Assembly: GCA_032622095.1 (NCBI GenBank)
Contig: CP136066.1
Coordinates: forward strand, 148,829,559 to 148,893,558
From: Siphonodentalium dalli
Taxonomy: Eukaryota > Mollusca > Scaphopoda > Gadilida > Siphonodentaliidae
DNA: 64,000 nucleotides
Direction of reading: 5' to 3'
Shown here: one piece after another, positions 47,608-58,940 of the stretch
How positions within the stretch are numbered: the stretch's first letter is position 1
How the letters are laid out: each line of letters begins with the position of its first letter
Program-made: the position numbers and the translations under genes
The notes under the pieces: model-generated
Database searches by the model: none
What the model saw: only the letters and a program-made list of their open reading frames with translations
Told to the model about the DNA's origin: nothing

Positions 47608-49363
47608 AACTGTCGAATACTATGGATACGATAATTTACAAGTGTGTGCGATTCCCCGTCATTTACAAGAACAGATAAAATCCAGTACTATGAATCTCCG
47701 TTTATCTGCGCGTGGAGACGAACGCTTGTTAATGGGTAAAGGGAACTTACTCTAATATTATACATAAATGGATATAGTAATGCCTATATATATTTGAGTC
47801 ATTTGGCGAGTGGTTTAGTGGATGTATAAAGTCAATGTTATGATAGGCAATGGGGAACACGAAAACTACTTGCGTTCACTATAATCCCAATGGCACAAGC
47901 ATCGCGAAAATACACAAACGATTACAACATTTTACGCTGAACACGAGTACAAAATATCGTAAGCGAGAACGCTCTTTATAAGAGATAGATGTTTTATTGA
48001 CCTACATCATAGAAGACAATATATAGCTTTTCATGTCTTTCCTTCTATTTACATGGTTCATGGTCAAATATATTTAACGATGTATGTACGAACACAAAGG
48101 GATAGAGACGGATAGAGTGATCACAAATAAACCCCATCGACAGAAAAACCTACACATTGTGATTATAGTGTCAGATTGAGCAGGGAAATTTTAACTGGTT
48201 GTCGTATACGTACGATTTCGATACATGTACAATGCAATTGAAAACAAACTGAATTGCCGGAGATAATATACTGATAAAAATATTTCCAAGTTAAAAGGGT
48301 GAAAATATATATTTCAAGTATATTTTCCAAAGGGTCGGTGTAACTTTTTGTTTAAGTAGAAACTTAGATTTAACAACAAATTACACTGAATGTAGGAAAA
48401 CATCATACTAGTGGTATAAATTATAACTTGCAGTTACATTAGCTGGAAAATTTAGTCATTGTAATGATTATAACCTATTCTCCAGTCTTAATTTTTAAAT
48501 TCAGTGCCATTTTCTACCATGGAATCGCGGCAACATTCACGTATAAGGTCTCCGCTGCCCGAGTACACCTCCTCCCTAAACCAGAAAACTATATTTGCAC
48601 CCCATTCGGTGGAAATTCTGCAATGGTTACTCAAGATTTCCAACTGTTAGAAATCCCCAAACCAACAATTCCAACCGATCGAAACTTCTCAACTAATTGC
48701 CATTTACCCCCATAAATCAATCATCACTAACTTTGGGACGAAAATTATTGTGATGCGCCAACACCCATTGAACGTCGCTGCATAAATTCCCAATTGTTGA
48801 GTATTTTGCTGAAAATCGCCCCCGTCACAACATAATTTATGTTGAATCCCTTATTTCTCAAAGCCAATTTGTCTATGTTTATTAACCCCATCTCAAAATA
48901 TATCTATCTACACCATGCGTAATTTGAACCCATCATCCCAATGTGACTACGATTGTATTGACCCGGTGAAACTTCGCACGTCGAGAAAGGGTTAATGCAT
49001 GAGTGCTCAATACACAAAGCGATAATCCGACATTCGCACACGTTTCATTGCGGTGACAACCACTAATTCAGCCTCGTATACTTGTAATGTTAACACCGTG
49101 CTCTACCCGATTTGTGTTATGTCTGTACTATGGAACTCCCTAAGTTGGTAATTTATCAGCCCGTCAAGCGAGTTCTTGTTTTTCCCCAAGTTAGACAATT
49201 CGAGTACTATAGAATAACAAAAAGATGCAGCGTTGGGATACTCTAAACACCACAAGAACCGAGCAGCTTGCTGCTGAAATGAATCCCAAACGGGCTTATG
49301 ACGTCATCAAAGATGGACGATAGGTAACTTTTCTCTATCAAAACAGTTCGTATGTGGGATGTA
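47608..49363. other. Left interior of the 14.9-kb insertion, noncoding
   Basis: No domain-bearing open frame. Nothing recognised apart from the inner inverted repeat at 47567-47607, whose partner is at 59141-59190. Confidence 0.4.
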
Positions 49364-49818
49364 TAGGTTACACTGGTGTAAATATTTCCCATAGGCTTCA
49401 ATGTTAACGTTTGTTGATCTGCATCAGAGGTCAAATGGAAACTGTTCAAACTGCCTTCGGATTATGTGAGCTTGACATCTGTGGAAACTTTCCCAATAAA
49501 AAAATCAACACCGTCTAGCAGGGAATCCACTTCAAATTTTCGTTTTTTCATGACTAGGGTCAGTTCCGCACTAAAAAAATATTGTCATTTTTTCAATCAC
49601 ACTTAAAATTTCTAAACAGCCACAACAGACTTCACCTTTAATGAATGGGCCTCTTGGCAAATGAAGTTTGTGGGAGAATGATTCCTTGAATTTTTGTCAA
49701 CAGTTTACATTTAATTCATGCAACCAATCACAGCCCAGAGTGTTTTAACTGTGAAACTCTATACTCCTCCCGCAACCGCAGGGGGAGCTGCCTATAGTAT
49801 TTACACCAGTGTAACCTA
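49364..49818. mobile_element. 455-bp MITE, copy 1
   Basis: Ends TAGGTTACACTGGTGTAAAT and, inverted, ATTTACACCAGTGTAACCTA. If TA is the target duplication, the ends are GGTTACACTGG, as in Tc1/mariner-type MITEs. The interior is noncoding. It appears identical to copy 2 over its whole length by eye. Confidence 0.8.
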
Positions 49819-50716
49819 AAGCGATAGCCCGCTTTTTCGCGGAATAATTGTAACTCCCTACATTTCTTCAGAATTGCCCATCAATGGAAAAAATGTGTTC
49901 AAAAACAATATCACCCCTATGGTTCTTTATTTATCACACACAATTTAACCCCACCCCCTTTAACAAATTATTCATCAAAAAGGCACAATTTTCCACCACC
50001 AGTCATGTTCAGGCCCCATTTTCACTCAGTTTTAGGGGTCTGGTGTTGCAAACTTGGATCAGCTATGGAAGACTGTACAATATTCTTTCCATGAGAGAAC
50101 TTCTGGTGATGTGAGGTCATTGAGTCCAGATCTGATCAGCTGAGCATCAAGCGCATGACTTTATCAGCACATTGAAGAATAAAATATGACATTTTCAGGT
50201 CTGCAAGGGTGATCCAAGATAACTGGATGTGGGTGTATATTGAATTAGTTGAATAAAGATATGCTCTCTTTGAATTGCTGAAGCATTTTCTTAAATGTGT
50301 CCAAGTTTTAGTGCTATTAACCTTCAAATGACCATACCCACCAGTGGAAATGACACACTTTTATGATATATATCTGTATATCACTGGCTATAAAATCCAA
50401 AATACTTGTTAGATTAGGTTCTTATAACAATTGATATATGTGTCGTTGACATGCTCATGTTATGGGTCATTTGCATTATCATGTGACTATTACCACCTTG
50501 AATTTTTTTGAAAATACCTTGAAAAATTGGCATTTTTTATGAAAAATCTTACTATTTTTTTGGCTGATGTAAGTGAAAGAAGACATCAGCAGCAAGAATA
50601 GCCACACCAAGCATGAGATATTCATTGGACTGAAAGACCAGGCTCTGTAAAATGCATTAAAATGCTTTAAAGTGACTCCCAGGAATCAAAAATGATAAAA
50701 AGCTATTTTTTCCCTT
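49819..50716. other. Spacer between the two 455-bp MITEs
   Basis: About 0.9 kb without a recognisable protein. Small open frames only. Confidence 0.4.
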
Positions 50717-51171
50717 TAGGTTACACTGGTGTAAATATTTCCCATAGGCTTCAATGTTAACGTTTGTTGATCTGCATCAGAGGTCAAATGGAAACTGTTC
50801 AAACTGCCTTCGGATTATGTGAGCTTGACATCTGTGGAAACTTTCCCAATAAAAAAATCAACACCGTCTAGCAGGGAATCCACTTCAAATTTTCGTTTTT
50901 TCATGACTAGGGTCAGTTCCGCACTAAAAAAATATTGTCATTTTTTCAATCACACTTAAAATTTCTAAACAGCCACAACAGACTTCACCTTTAATGAATG
51001 GGCCTCTTGGCAAATGAAGTTTGTGGGAGAATGATTCCTTGAATTTTTGTCAACAGTTTACATTTAATTCATGCAACCAATCACAGCCCAGAGTGTTTTA
51101 ACTGTGAAACTCTATACTCCTCCCGCAACCGCAGGGGGAGCTGCCTATAGTATTTACACCAGTGTAACCTA
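50717..51171. mobile_element. 455-bp MITE, copy 2
   Basis: Same orientation and apparently the same sequence as copy 1, with flanking CTT|TA and TA|TAACGC. Ends at 51171, directly upstream of the LINE B 5' region. The pair could also be read as long direct repeats around a 0.9-kb core, but the inverted ends fit two MITEs better than LTRs. Confidence 0.8.
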
Positions 51172-51626
51172 TAACGCTTGAGTCGAAACTAGTCTTCGTG
51201 ATGATGCTACGAGAAGATTCATGATTGCACCATACATTCGTATGTGTCGTTGGAATTCTACGATCGTTTTAATTCGACCGTTATTCGGGGAGGATTAAAT
51301 TTTCTATGTCGTGAGTCTAACTATTTGAATGACAACTGTACAGCCCGTGTTGAATTAATCAGCTCAGGAACTCGATTGTGCTATCGTTAAAGCGAGACAC
51401 GTCTGACGTTACTCGAATATCACGTATCCCATCCAATTAAATGATTTAAATGTATTTGAATTGATGCCACCAACAGCCCGTGTGAAAATTTTCAAAGTTG
51501 ACCTTTGACATCTGCATACGATTATCGAACACTCCGACCTCAGCCAATCATTAGACAGGCCTTGTTGTTTACTCCACATTCCACAACCACTATCGCCGTA
51601 GTATTGTGTAGTGAACCAGATAATCC

Positions 51627-52514
51627 ATGTCGTCGGAGAGAATGGAAAACGATAAGCGACCACGCGGGTCCGACGATAGCCAAGTAGAGACAATGGAGGC
51701 CAAGAAGCTAAGAGAAGAACTTAATTCAACATCAGGCTCCAATGTGTTTGATATCGGCACACCATACGATAATAGCACGTTTGCGGACGACGGAGAACAT
51801 CACATACCTCGGCCAAAATCCTCTGATTTAATTGCAGAATTTAAACTGGCACTACGTGATCCAGATTTTCAGAACTCTATGAAAACTATTTTCAAAAATG
51901 TCTGCCTGGAAGCGAATGAGAGATTGGAAAATAGGGTCTCCCAACTGGAGAACGAAAACGCAGACCAACGAAAAAGAATGGAAAAACTGGAACACGAAAA
52001 TAAGCAACATGACGAACGCATCTACCAACTCGAATCCGATCTTGACGGCCTAAAAGAGTACGGGATGCGAAACTCGTTGCGTATTACCGGGGTGAAGGAG
52101 AACCAGGGTGAAGACATCGAGGAAATAATTCAGGGAATAGCAGAAGATATGGGTATTAGTGTTGAACCAGAAGATATTGAACGCTGTCACCGCTCCGGTA
52201 AGCGTGGGAGCCAGAGGTCCATACTTGTACGATTCCAGCATTACAAGAAACGTAATTCCTTTTATCGTGCGAGGCGGGCACTGAAAGACTCCCGAACATA
52301 TCAGCGAGTTTACATAAACGAGCACCTGACCAACCGACGCTCTCAGATCGCAGGTGAATGCAGGAAATTAAAGAAAGAAAAGGCAGTTGAATCAACTTGG
52401 ACATTCAACGGTGTCATCTTCGTGAAAGACTGGCATGCGTACGTCCACAGGATTGATAGCTTCCACGAATTCGACGACTTCCGGAGCCAGCTATTCAGTC
52501 CAAGACTTCGATAA
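51627..52514 (+). CDS. LINE B ORF1 protein (L1-type, coiled coil + RRM)
   Basis: 295 codons, intact. Residues 1-90 are polar and acidic. About 95-150 is a strong heptad coiled coil (RLENRVSQLENENA ... KLEHENKQHDERIYQLE). About 150-250 is an RRM-like domain (MRNSLRITGVKEN, DIERCHRSGKRG, SILVRFQHYKKR). A C-terminal domain follows with INEHLTNRRSQIAGECRKLK and FNGVIFVKD. This is the L1-type ORF1p layout. The protein would bind element RNA and form trimers in the cytoplasm. The ATG at 51627 gives the full domain set and is preceded by noncoding 5' sequence. It differs strongly in the N-terminal half from LINE A ORF1, while the core order is the same. Confidence 0.85.
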   Translation: MSSERMENDKRPRGSDDSQVETMEAKKLREELNSTSGSNVFDIGTPYDNSTFADDGEHHIPRPKSSDLIAEFKLALRDPDFQNSMKTIFKNVCLEANERLENRVSQLENENADQRKRMEKLEHENKQHDERIYQLESDLDGLKEYGMRNSLRITGVKENQGEDIEEIIQGIAEDMGISVEPEDIERCHRSGKRGSQRSILVRFQHYKKRNSFYRARRALKDSRTYQRVYINEHLTNRRSQIAGECRKLKKEKAVESTWTFNGVIFVKDWHAYVHRIDSFHEFDDFRSQLFSPRLR

Positions 52515-52879
52515 CATCACTGTGACTCGTCATGGGCAATAACCGACAGCCCATAACTGTTCACACATATTGTGTCGCGTGTATATATTTTCCACTGTCT
52601 CATATTTCCACTATATATATGGACGAAATAGCTACATGTACATGTAGCTGCTATGTCTGATATACATGGCTTATACTCAGAGTAGCACTACGGCCAATGC
52701 TCTGTAACTATATACATGTAAATCTCTCAGCTCAACCACTCCATCACTACACCCGTTGAATGGGTTGTATTATAGTCACTAATTATCATTTTCTCAATGA
52801 TAAATGAGCTATTATGAGTATAACTTAGACTCGGAAATGGTCTAAATCAGATAGCGATTGTGAAAAAAACCTATTAATT

Positions 52880-53285
52880 TCCAGTCTAGACACCTGGTAT
52901 TCGCCCATCCAAAAGAACTAACCTTCCTCCAAGCATTCCTTCTATCGTTCAACCAAGAAGGAATGCACCTGGGGGTAAAGGTTACTTCTGTCCCAAACAA
53001 TACTATCCATGGGATAAGGATGAACTAATGCCCGGCTCTTAAGACATGGTAATGGTTTAATATTTTGCTCCCATATATACGGCTGCTAACAAATAGCGCT
53101 AACGAAAAATCTAGAAATTTCCAACCTTGCATTCGTCCATCCAAAAGAACTAACCTTCCCTCAAGCATTCCTTCAATTTTCGTCTCACCAAGAAGGTATG
53201 CACCTGGGGGTGAAGGCTACTTCTGTTCCCAACAACCGTCACTGTAGTCATGGGATAAGGATGAACAAATGCCCGGCACTTAATT
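52880..53285. repeat. Tandem duplication in LINE B spacer, two ~190-bp units
   Basis: Both units share CATCCAAAAGAACTAACCTTC, CAAGCATTCCTTC, GCACCTGGGGGT, GGCTACTTCTG-type and ATGGGATAAGGATGAAC words, in the same order, with the second unit starting near 53100. Confidence 0.85.
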
Positions 53286-53381
53286 TGCTATCATCTTTTT
53301 GAGTCTACATGTAAATATTTAAATGTTATAATAAGCACTAAAGTACACCGAAACGCTGTTAAGCTGAGCAACTACAGTAGT

Positions 53382-53610
53382 GCCCTAAGTGGTCAACTCT
53401 TTATCTGCGGCAGAGTTGTGGGTGGCTTTTCGGGATTTGGTCGGGGTGTGCATGGCTTGTTGCCATTCTTCGGAAAGCTCTCCCCGAGAGCTTTCCGATG
53501 AGTGGCGGCGGGCCGTGTTTCTGACTGGGTCCTGAGGGGTTGCCCGTGGTTCTGCTGTGGTTGAGGAGTCGATTGCTTGGGGCATCACTGTATATGAGAA
53601 CAGAGTATCC
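53382..53610 (+). promoter_or_regulatory. Conserved GC-rich block of the LINE spacer (copy B)
   Basis: Homologous to 24366-24595. It carries a perfect 12-bp hairpin CGGAAAGCTCTC-ccc-GAGAGCTTTCCG at 53472-53498, where LINE A has a shorter version. Its position between tandem repeats and ORF2 is the same. The function is unknown. An RNA structure or a promoter is more likely than a protein, because the frames are not conserved. Confidence 0.55.
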
Positions 53611-54712
53611 ACACATGCTATTATTTGCTATACCCCCAGTCACAATACTAAGATTCCATACCCACCACTACTCGAAAAGTACCCCATGCACCTTATACTT
53701 CGACCATACCCCAACCACGCTCCCTCACATTTGTATTGTAATTTACCCGTTATCCTAAACCAAGAACTTAGATTGTCATAAAACTATTCTATTTCAAACT
53801 GTCAATGATCTAGTAAAACAGAAGAATAGAGTAATCTATCCCGAATGTTTTGCCAGTTTACAACAATTGGATTGAGTTATCGCTCCTGACCTGTAAACGA
53901 CTTTCGCCTCGAGCTTTTTGATCAAAATCACAGAGAGCCAAACTTTCATTATTTAATTTCATTTAGACACAGCACACACCATATAACGCATATCATTATC
54001 ATGAAAGAAGACTATTATATAATGATATTGATAAATAACTCATTGCTTCATGTTTCGGGAAATGATGTCGGGTTACACGGCTGCTTATTTTTGCTATGTC
54101 ACGATTAAATACATGTCGACAACCAACTTGCACAATTCTCCGACGAGGAGTCTGCAAAGTACATCGTTTGGTAAAGCTTCTTAATCTCAATTACGGCGGC
54201 AGTTATATTGAACTCAGCGGAATGGAATGTTGTATGTATATTCAACTGCCGGCCAGGTTATTCTTCTGGTTCCATGCCTGAATGTGACCATAATAATAAC
54301 AAGTTGACGAGAATCGACATATTTTATAATGATGGCCTCATGGCCAACAGTAATCCTGTTTACTTAATATGGAAATCCCTGTACAACATATAGAGTTACG
54401 GATTACTGTTTTGTTATTACATACCATACAATGCCCACGCAACCGCACGGACTTGACATCCTCTCAACTGCATATCGCTAATGAAAACCCACACATACAC
54501 GTTGAATTTCCCCTTATAGGAACTGTTTTATTCCGTAACACGAATACGTTTTTTCATTATGTTTATTCCTTTATCATTTCTACTTATCTTATATCTACCC
54601 TGCATCCCTCTGTATTTATATATGTTAAATAACAACCTTGCATCTGATCAAACGTCGCCCCAAATGAGGAAGCCTGCCCACCAACTCTGCTTTACCGAAA
54701 TGAGGTACCACA

Positions 54713-57700
54713 ATGATCCTGGATAACTATCATAGATCACGGGTAGGCTTATTCTACAGTCGCGCTCGATACTCAAAACGTAAATACCGATGTGATCCAT
54801 ATACATCTAAACTTCTCCTCTACTTCATAAACCTATCCATCAACGGAACGAACCAAATCAAACTATTACGCATATTATTAATTGTAACAATCATGAACAC
54901 GGACAACGAGTTCGTAAATCATATACTATTAAAGAAAAATAGAAACCCTAATTTGACAAGTGCACATATAAGTATGAACGTAGTTGGAATACCAACATGG
55001 CTCAGACAATTACTAATAATATCTGGTAATGTATTGCCAAACCCCGGCCCTGAATCATATGCTGTACTATCAGTTTTCCATTTGAACGTGCAGAGCATAG
55101 TCCCGAAATTGGACATACTGTCAACTGAAACTCAAAAGTACGATGTGTGCATGTGGTTTCACTGAGTCTTGGCTTGGAACTAGACACAACGCAAACGACT
55201 TATACATACCAGGATTTCATGCACCCGAGCGCAGGGATAGAACTAATACTGATACAGTAGGGGGCGGCGTCATTGTCTACATAAAAAACTCGTTTGCATT
55301 CAAACGGAGACATGACTTGGAGAGAAGTAACCTAGAAAATCTATGGATTGAAATCTTAATGAATGGACAAAATGTGTTAGTTGGTACGTTTTATCGCCCC
55401 CAAATATACAATGCTGGGGTGAAATAGAAGGTAAAATTTGGCGACGTGATCAATGCGTATCCATCTAAACAAATAGTCATATGTGGAGACTTAAATGAAA
55501 ATCAGTTTGCCCTAACGAGTACTAAAGTATCATCAATATGCACTCAGTTTACTCTTGACCAAGTTATCAATGACTCGACAAATTTCACTGAATATTCCGA
55601 GACATTAATAGACGTCGTACTAATAAACGAGAACTGCGTGAAAAAGGAAAGTGGAACACTAGAACCCTTCTTTTGCAACTTAGTCCGATACCATGTCCCA
55701 GTGTACGTAAACATTCACATCTATAACCCAATAAAACCGAATAAACCTGCCACGCGCACAAATTACATGTACGAACAAGCCGATTATCCTGCCATCAACC
55801 ATTATATAGAATCTCCCGAGTGGCCACAGTTGTTTAAATATATACCAGTCGAAAATATAGTGTAGTATCTTAACAGAAAAACTGAATGACCTTATGCAAA
55901 AACACATTCCACACAAAACAATCCAATATAGGAGAGAAGAGCCTGAATGGATAAACCCCCGGATTAAGTATTTAATTAGGCAACGAAAAAGAATACACAA
56001 AAATGCAAAAATAAGAAATACTCCCGCAGTCTGGTGTAAATATCGTAAAATTCGCAACGATGTAATTAACGAAGTGAGAGCGGCTAAACGCATATATCTC
56101 ACTAGGGTACAAGAAATCCTGCATGATCCCATGACAACGGACAGGAAGTGGTGGAAAACTTTTAATCGTCTCTCCACCAATAGATATGACAATGTGCCAC
56201 CTTTAAATTGGCAAGGCAACGTTTTATTGGCCGACGCGGACAAATCAGAGGTCCTCAATAATTATTTCTGCAGTATCGCATCCATTGATAGGTCATATAA
56301 CCCCCCAGATATATTAAATGATGACCCAGATCTTTTTACATTGAATTGTATAGAAATAACCGAACTAGAAGTCTTCAACGCACTTAAGGCAATACAGCCT
56401 GACAAAGCATCTGGTCCTGATTGTATTAGCCCGCGATTACTGAAAAACTGTACAAGCTTAAGCAAGTCTCTTTCGCAGATGTTCAACCGTTTTCTTCGCG
56501 AATCATACTTTCCTCCGGAATGGAAACGAGCGAACGTGGTACCAATACACAAGAAATGCGATCGTAGCAATCCAGAAAACTATCGTCCGATTTCACTTCT
56601 GAGTTGTATAAGCAAATTATTTGAAAAATGCATCGCCAAGCATTTCATGACTTATCTCCAGTCAAACCATATTTTAACAGAACACCAATCTGGTTTCATG
56701 CCCGCTGACTCAACCTCTTATCAGTTGTGTGAAATATATAACAATATCAGTAGTTCACTTAACGAGGGGCAAGACATTCGATTACTATTTTTCGACATTA
56801 GTAAAGCATTTGACAAAGTATGGCACGGCGGTCTACTATTTAAACTTCATGGTATAGGAATTCGTGATAACCTATTACAATGGTTCAGATCATATCTGTC
56901 TAACCGGCAGCAGCGTGTTGTCCTACGACATGGTCAATCCAAATGGGGGGAGACCACCGCAGGAGTGCCCCAGGGATATGTATTGGGCCCTATTATCTTT
57001 CTCGTATTTATAAACGACATTGTAGCAAATATTACATGTAACGTTCGCCTCTTTGCCGACGACACATCCATCGCATTTACTACCAATGACCCTCACACTG
57101 GAGCGATAGTGCTGCAACAGGATATTGACAAACTCCAAGCTTGGTCTTCTAAATGGCATGTTAAATTCAATGAACTCAAGACAGAATCACTAACATGCTC
57201 CAGAAAACGTATCCCACTAAACCACCCAACCCTGTACATGAACCAACAGCCCATAAAAGAAGCAAAAGTACACAAACATCTTGGCATTATATTGAGTAAC
57301 GACGGAAGATGGGGGCCTCATATTGAAGAAATGACTAAGACCGCGTGGAAACGCATCTCTCTTCTGAGGAAATACCGATTCTATCTTGACCGAACAGCAC
57401 TCGAAAAATGCTACTTCACGCTAGTTCGATCAATCCTCGAATACTCCTGTATTGTATGGGACGGATGCTCCCAACAAGACTCTGATAAAATCGAAAACGT
57501 ACAATACGAAGCAGCTCGTATTGTGACGGGTGCCACCAGATCTGTCGGTAATTCTACACTGTTGTTAGAAACTGGTTGGGAAACTTTGAAATCACGTCGT
57601 GAAAAACAAAAATTAAAAGTTTTTTATAAAATGGTATATGGTCAGTCTCCGATTTATATTAGAACACTAGTATCCCCGACTCATGGGCAAATATCTAGGC

Positions 57701-58221
57701 GCGAAACTAGACAAAGCAATCACTTCATAATCCCTGGTTTTGACTATGAATATCACAGAAGATCATTTCTTCCATCAACGACGTCCCTATGGAACAATCT
57801 CGACAAATATATTATTAAAATGGATTCCCTCTCAGCATTTAAGAGGTCTCTCGACTTGAAAATGAAGAAGACCCACAGATGGTTTTACTATGCGTACACC
57901 CGCGAAGCCCAAATACTGCACGCCCGACTAAGATTACATTGTAGCCACGTAAATTACCATACTTATTCCAACTTTGTCTCCGATCATCCCAGGTGTGTCT
58001 GTGGTGAAATTGAGGACACAGAACACTATTTACTTGAATGTGTTAGATATCGCTCCCAACGAAGCTCACTCTTATCATCAATTTCTAATCTGTGTATCGT
58101 CACATCCGAGACACTCTTGTGTGGATCCACTAAAATCTCACTGGAAGACAACTTAACAATTTTCAAAGAAGTCCAAAAATTTATCATTCGTACCAAACGT
58201 TTTAATGACGGCACCAAATAA
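54713..58221 (+). pseudogene. LINE B ORF2: endonuclease + reverse transcriptase, broken
   Basis: ATG at 54713. About 100 basic residues lead to QLLIISGNVLPNPGP (2A-like). The endonuclease follows (FTESWL, CGDLNENQ), but the usual SDH triad segment reads RYHVPV, so the catalytic Asp is missing. The reverse transcriptase (FFDISKAFDKVWH, GVPQGYVLGP, FADDTS), the thumb and CVC ... EDTEHYLLEC end at TAA 58219-58221. Breaks: a one-base frame change near 55143-55160, an in-frame TAG at 55425-55427, and a one-base frame change near 55860-55866. From 55894 to 58221 (775 codons) the frame is intact and contains the whole reverse transcriptase. It is a separate lineage from LINEs A, C and D. Confidence 0.9.
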
Positions 58222-58940
58222 TTGTCCGCTGAGCCACACACTTATTGATATTAAACGCATTAATGTTAGTCAACTATATGATACGTTAATGGATTACACA
58301 TTGGACACTGTTGCAAAACCACAGCAACTTATTATCACGGTATGTTATACAGCTTAGAAGAATGGACAATACAAGTGCGTCCCCTAATGATGTGACGTTG
58401 GATCAGAAGCAAGGTCAGATTCCCAACCAGTGCATAATCTGACACAACAGATTATCCACACTCCTCAAAATCCCCTGTACTGCCAACAAGATATTTCATC
58501 ATCCCACCTAACACTTTCCTTATCATACCCGACATCCATCTTAACCCCGTAAACTTTTCTCACATAAACAAAATAATTCCATATAATACTATTTTATAGT
58601 CATCTGACAACCGCCATACCCTTCCAACATACTCCCACATAACCCAAATCATTCCATATGAAACTACCTTATCTTGAAACACCTATCGAACCGGCCCATC
58701 CTGTGAGTAGACTATAATACACGCGATGAAACGTCAACAATTTAAAACGTGAAGCCCCTATCTACTTGAAACAATCTGAAATGTTAAAAAATCACTCTCA
58801 CAGGATGGACCTTGTCATTAGCCAATCGGAAACGACTCCCAAAAGCTTAAAGCTTGTTGTCGAATCCCCTTCATATCACCACTGTTAATCTTTGTCTTGT
58901 TTATTGTAATATACGAATAATATGGAATAAATACTGTTTA
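58222..58940 (+). other. LINE B 3' UTR
   Basis: No open frame. The 3' part holds the conserved stem. It ends near a TATGGAATAAATACTG sequence comparable to the AATAAAATATGG end of LINE A. Confidence 0.55.
58828..58869 (+). promoter_or_regulatory. 3' UTR two-part stem of LINE B
   Basis: GGA-AA-CGAC pairs with GTCG-AA-TCC around AAGCTT-a-AAGCTT. The base pairs differ from those of LINEs A, C and D, but the geometry is the same: outer stem, 2x2 purine-rich internal loop, inner stem and short hairpin. Confidence 0.55.

Larger units (their letters stand above)
52515..54712 (+). other. LINE B inter-ORF spacer
   Basis: About 2.2 kb without a credible protein. It contains a ~190-bp tandem duplication (52880-53285) and the conserved block (53382-53610), in the same order as in LINE A. 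The remainder (53611-54712) is AT-rich with only small frames. Confidence 0.7.
51180..58940 (+). mobile_element. LINE B, near full-length CR1/L2-type retrotransposon
   Basis: Order: 5' region, intact ORF1 (51627-52514), 2.2-kb spacer with tandem repeats and conserved block, broken ORF2 (54713-58221), and a 3' UTR with the conserved stem. It ends near ATATGGAATAAATACTG (about 58935). Same architecture as LINE A but a clearly different ORF2 lineage. Both ends are approximate, and no target-site duplication was identified. Confidence 0.75.

Noticed and set aside
49364-51171. LTR retrotransposon reading of the 455-bp direct repeats
   Set aside because: The repeats have long inverted ends, no TG...CA borders, and the 0.9-kb core has no gag or pol. 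Two MITEs fit better.
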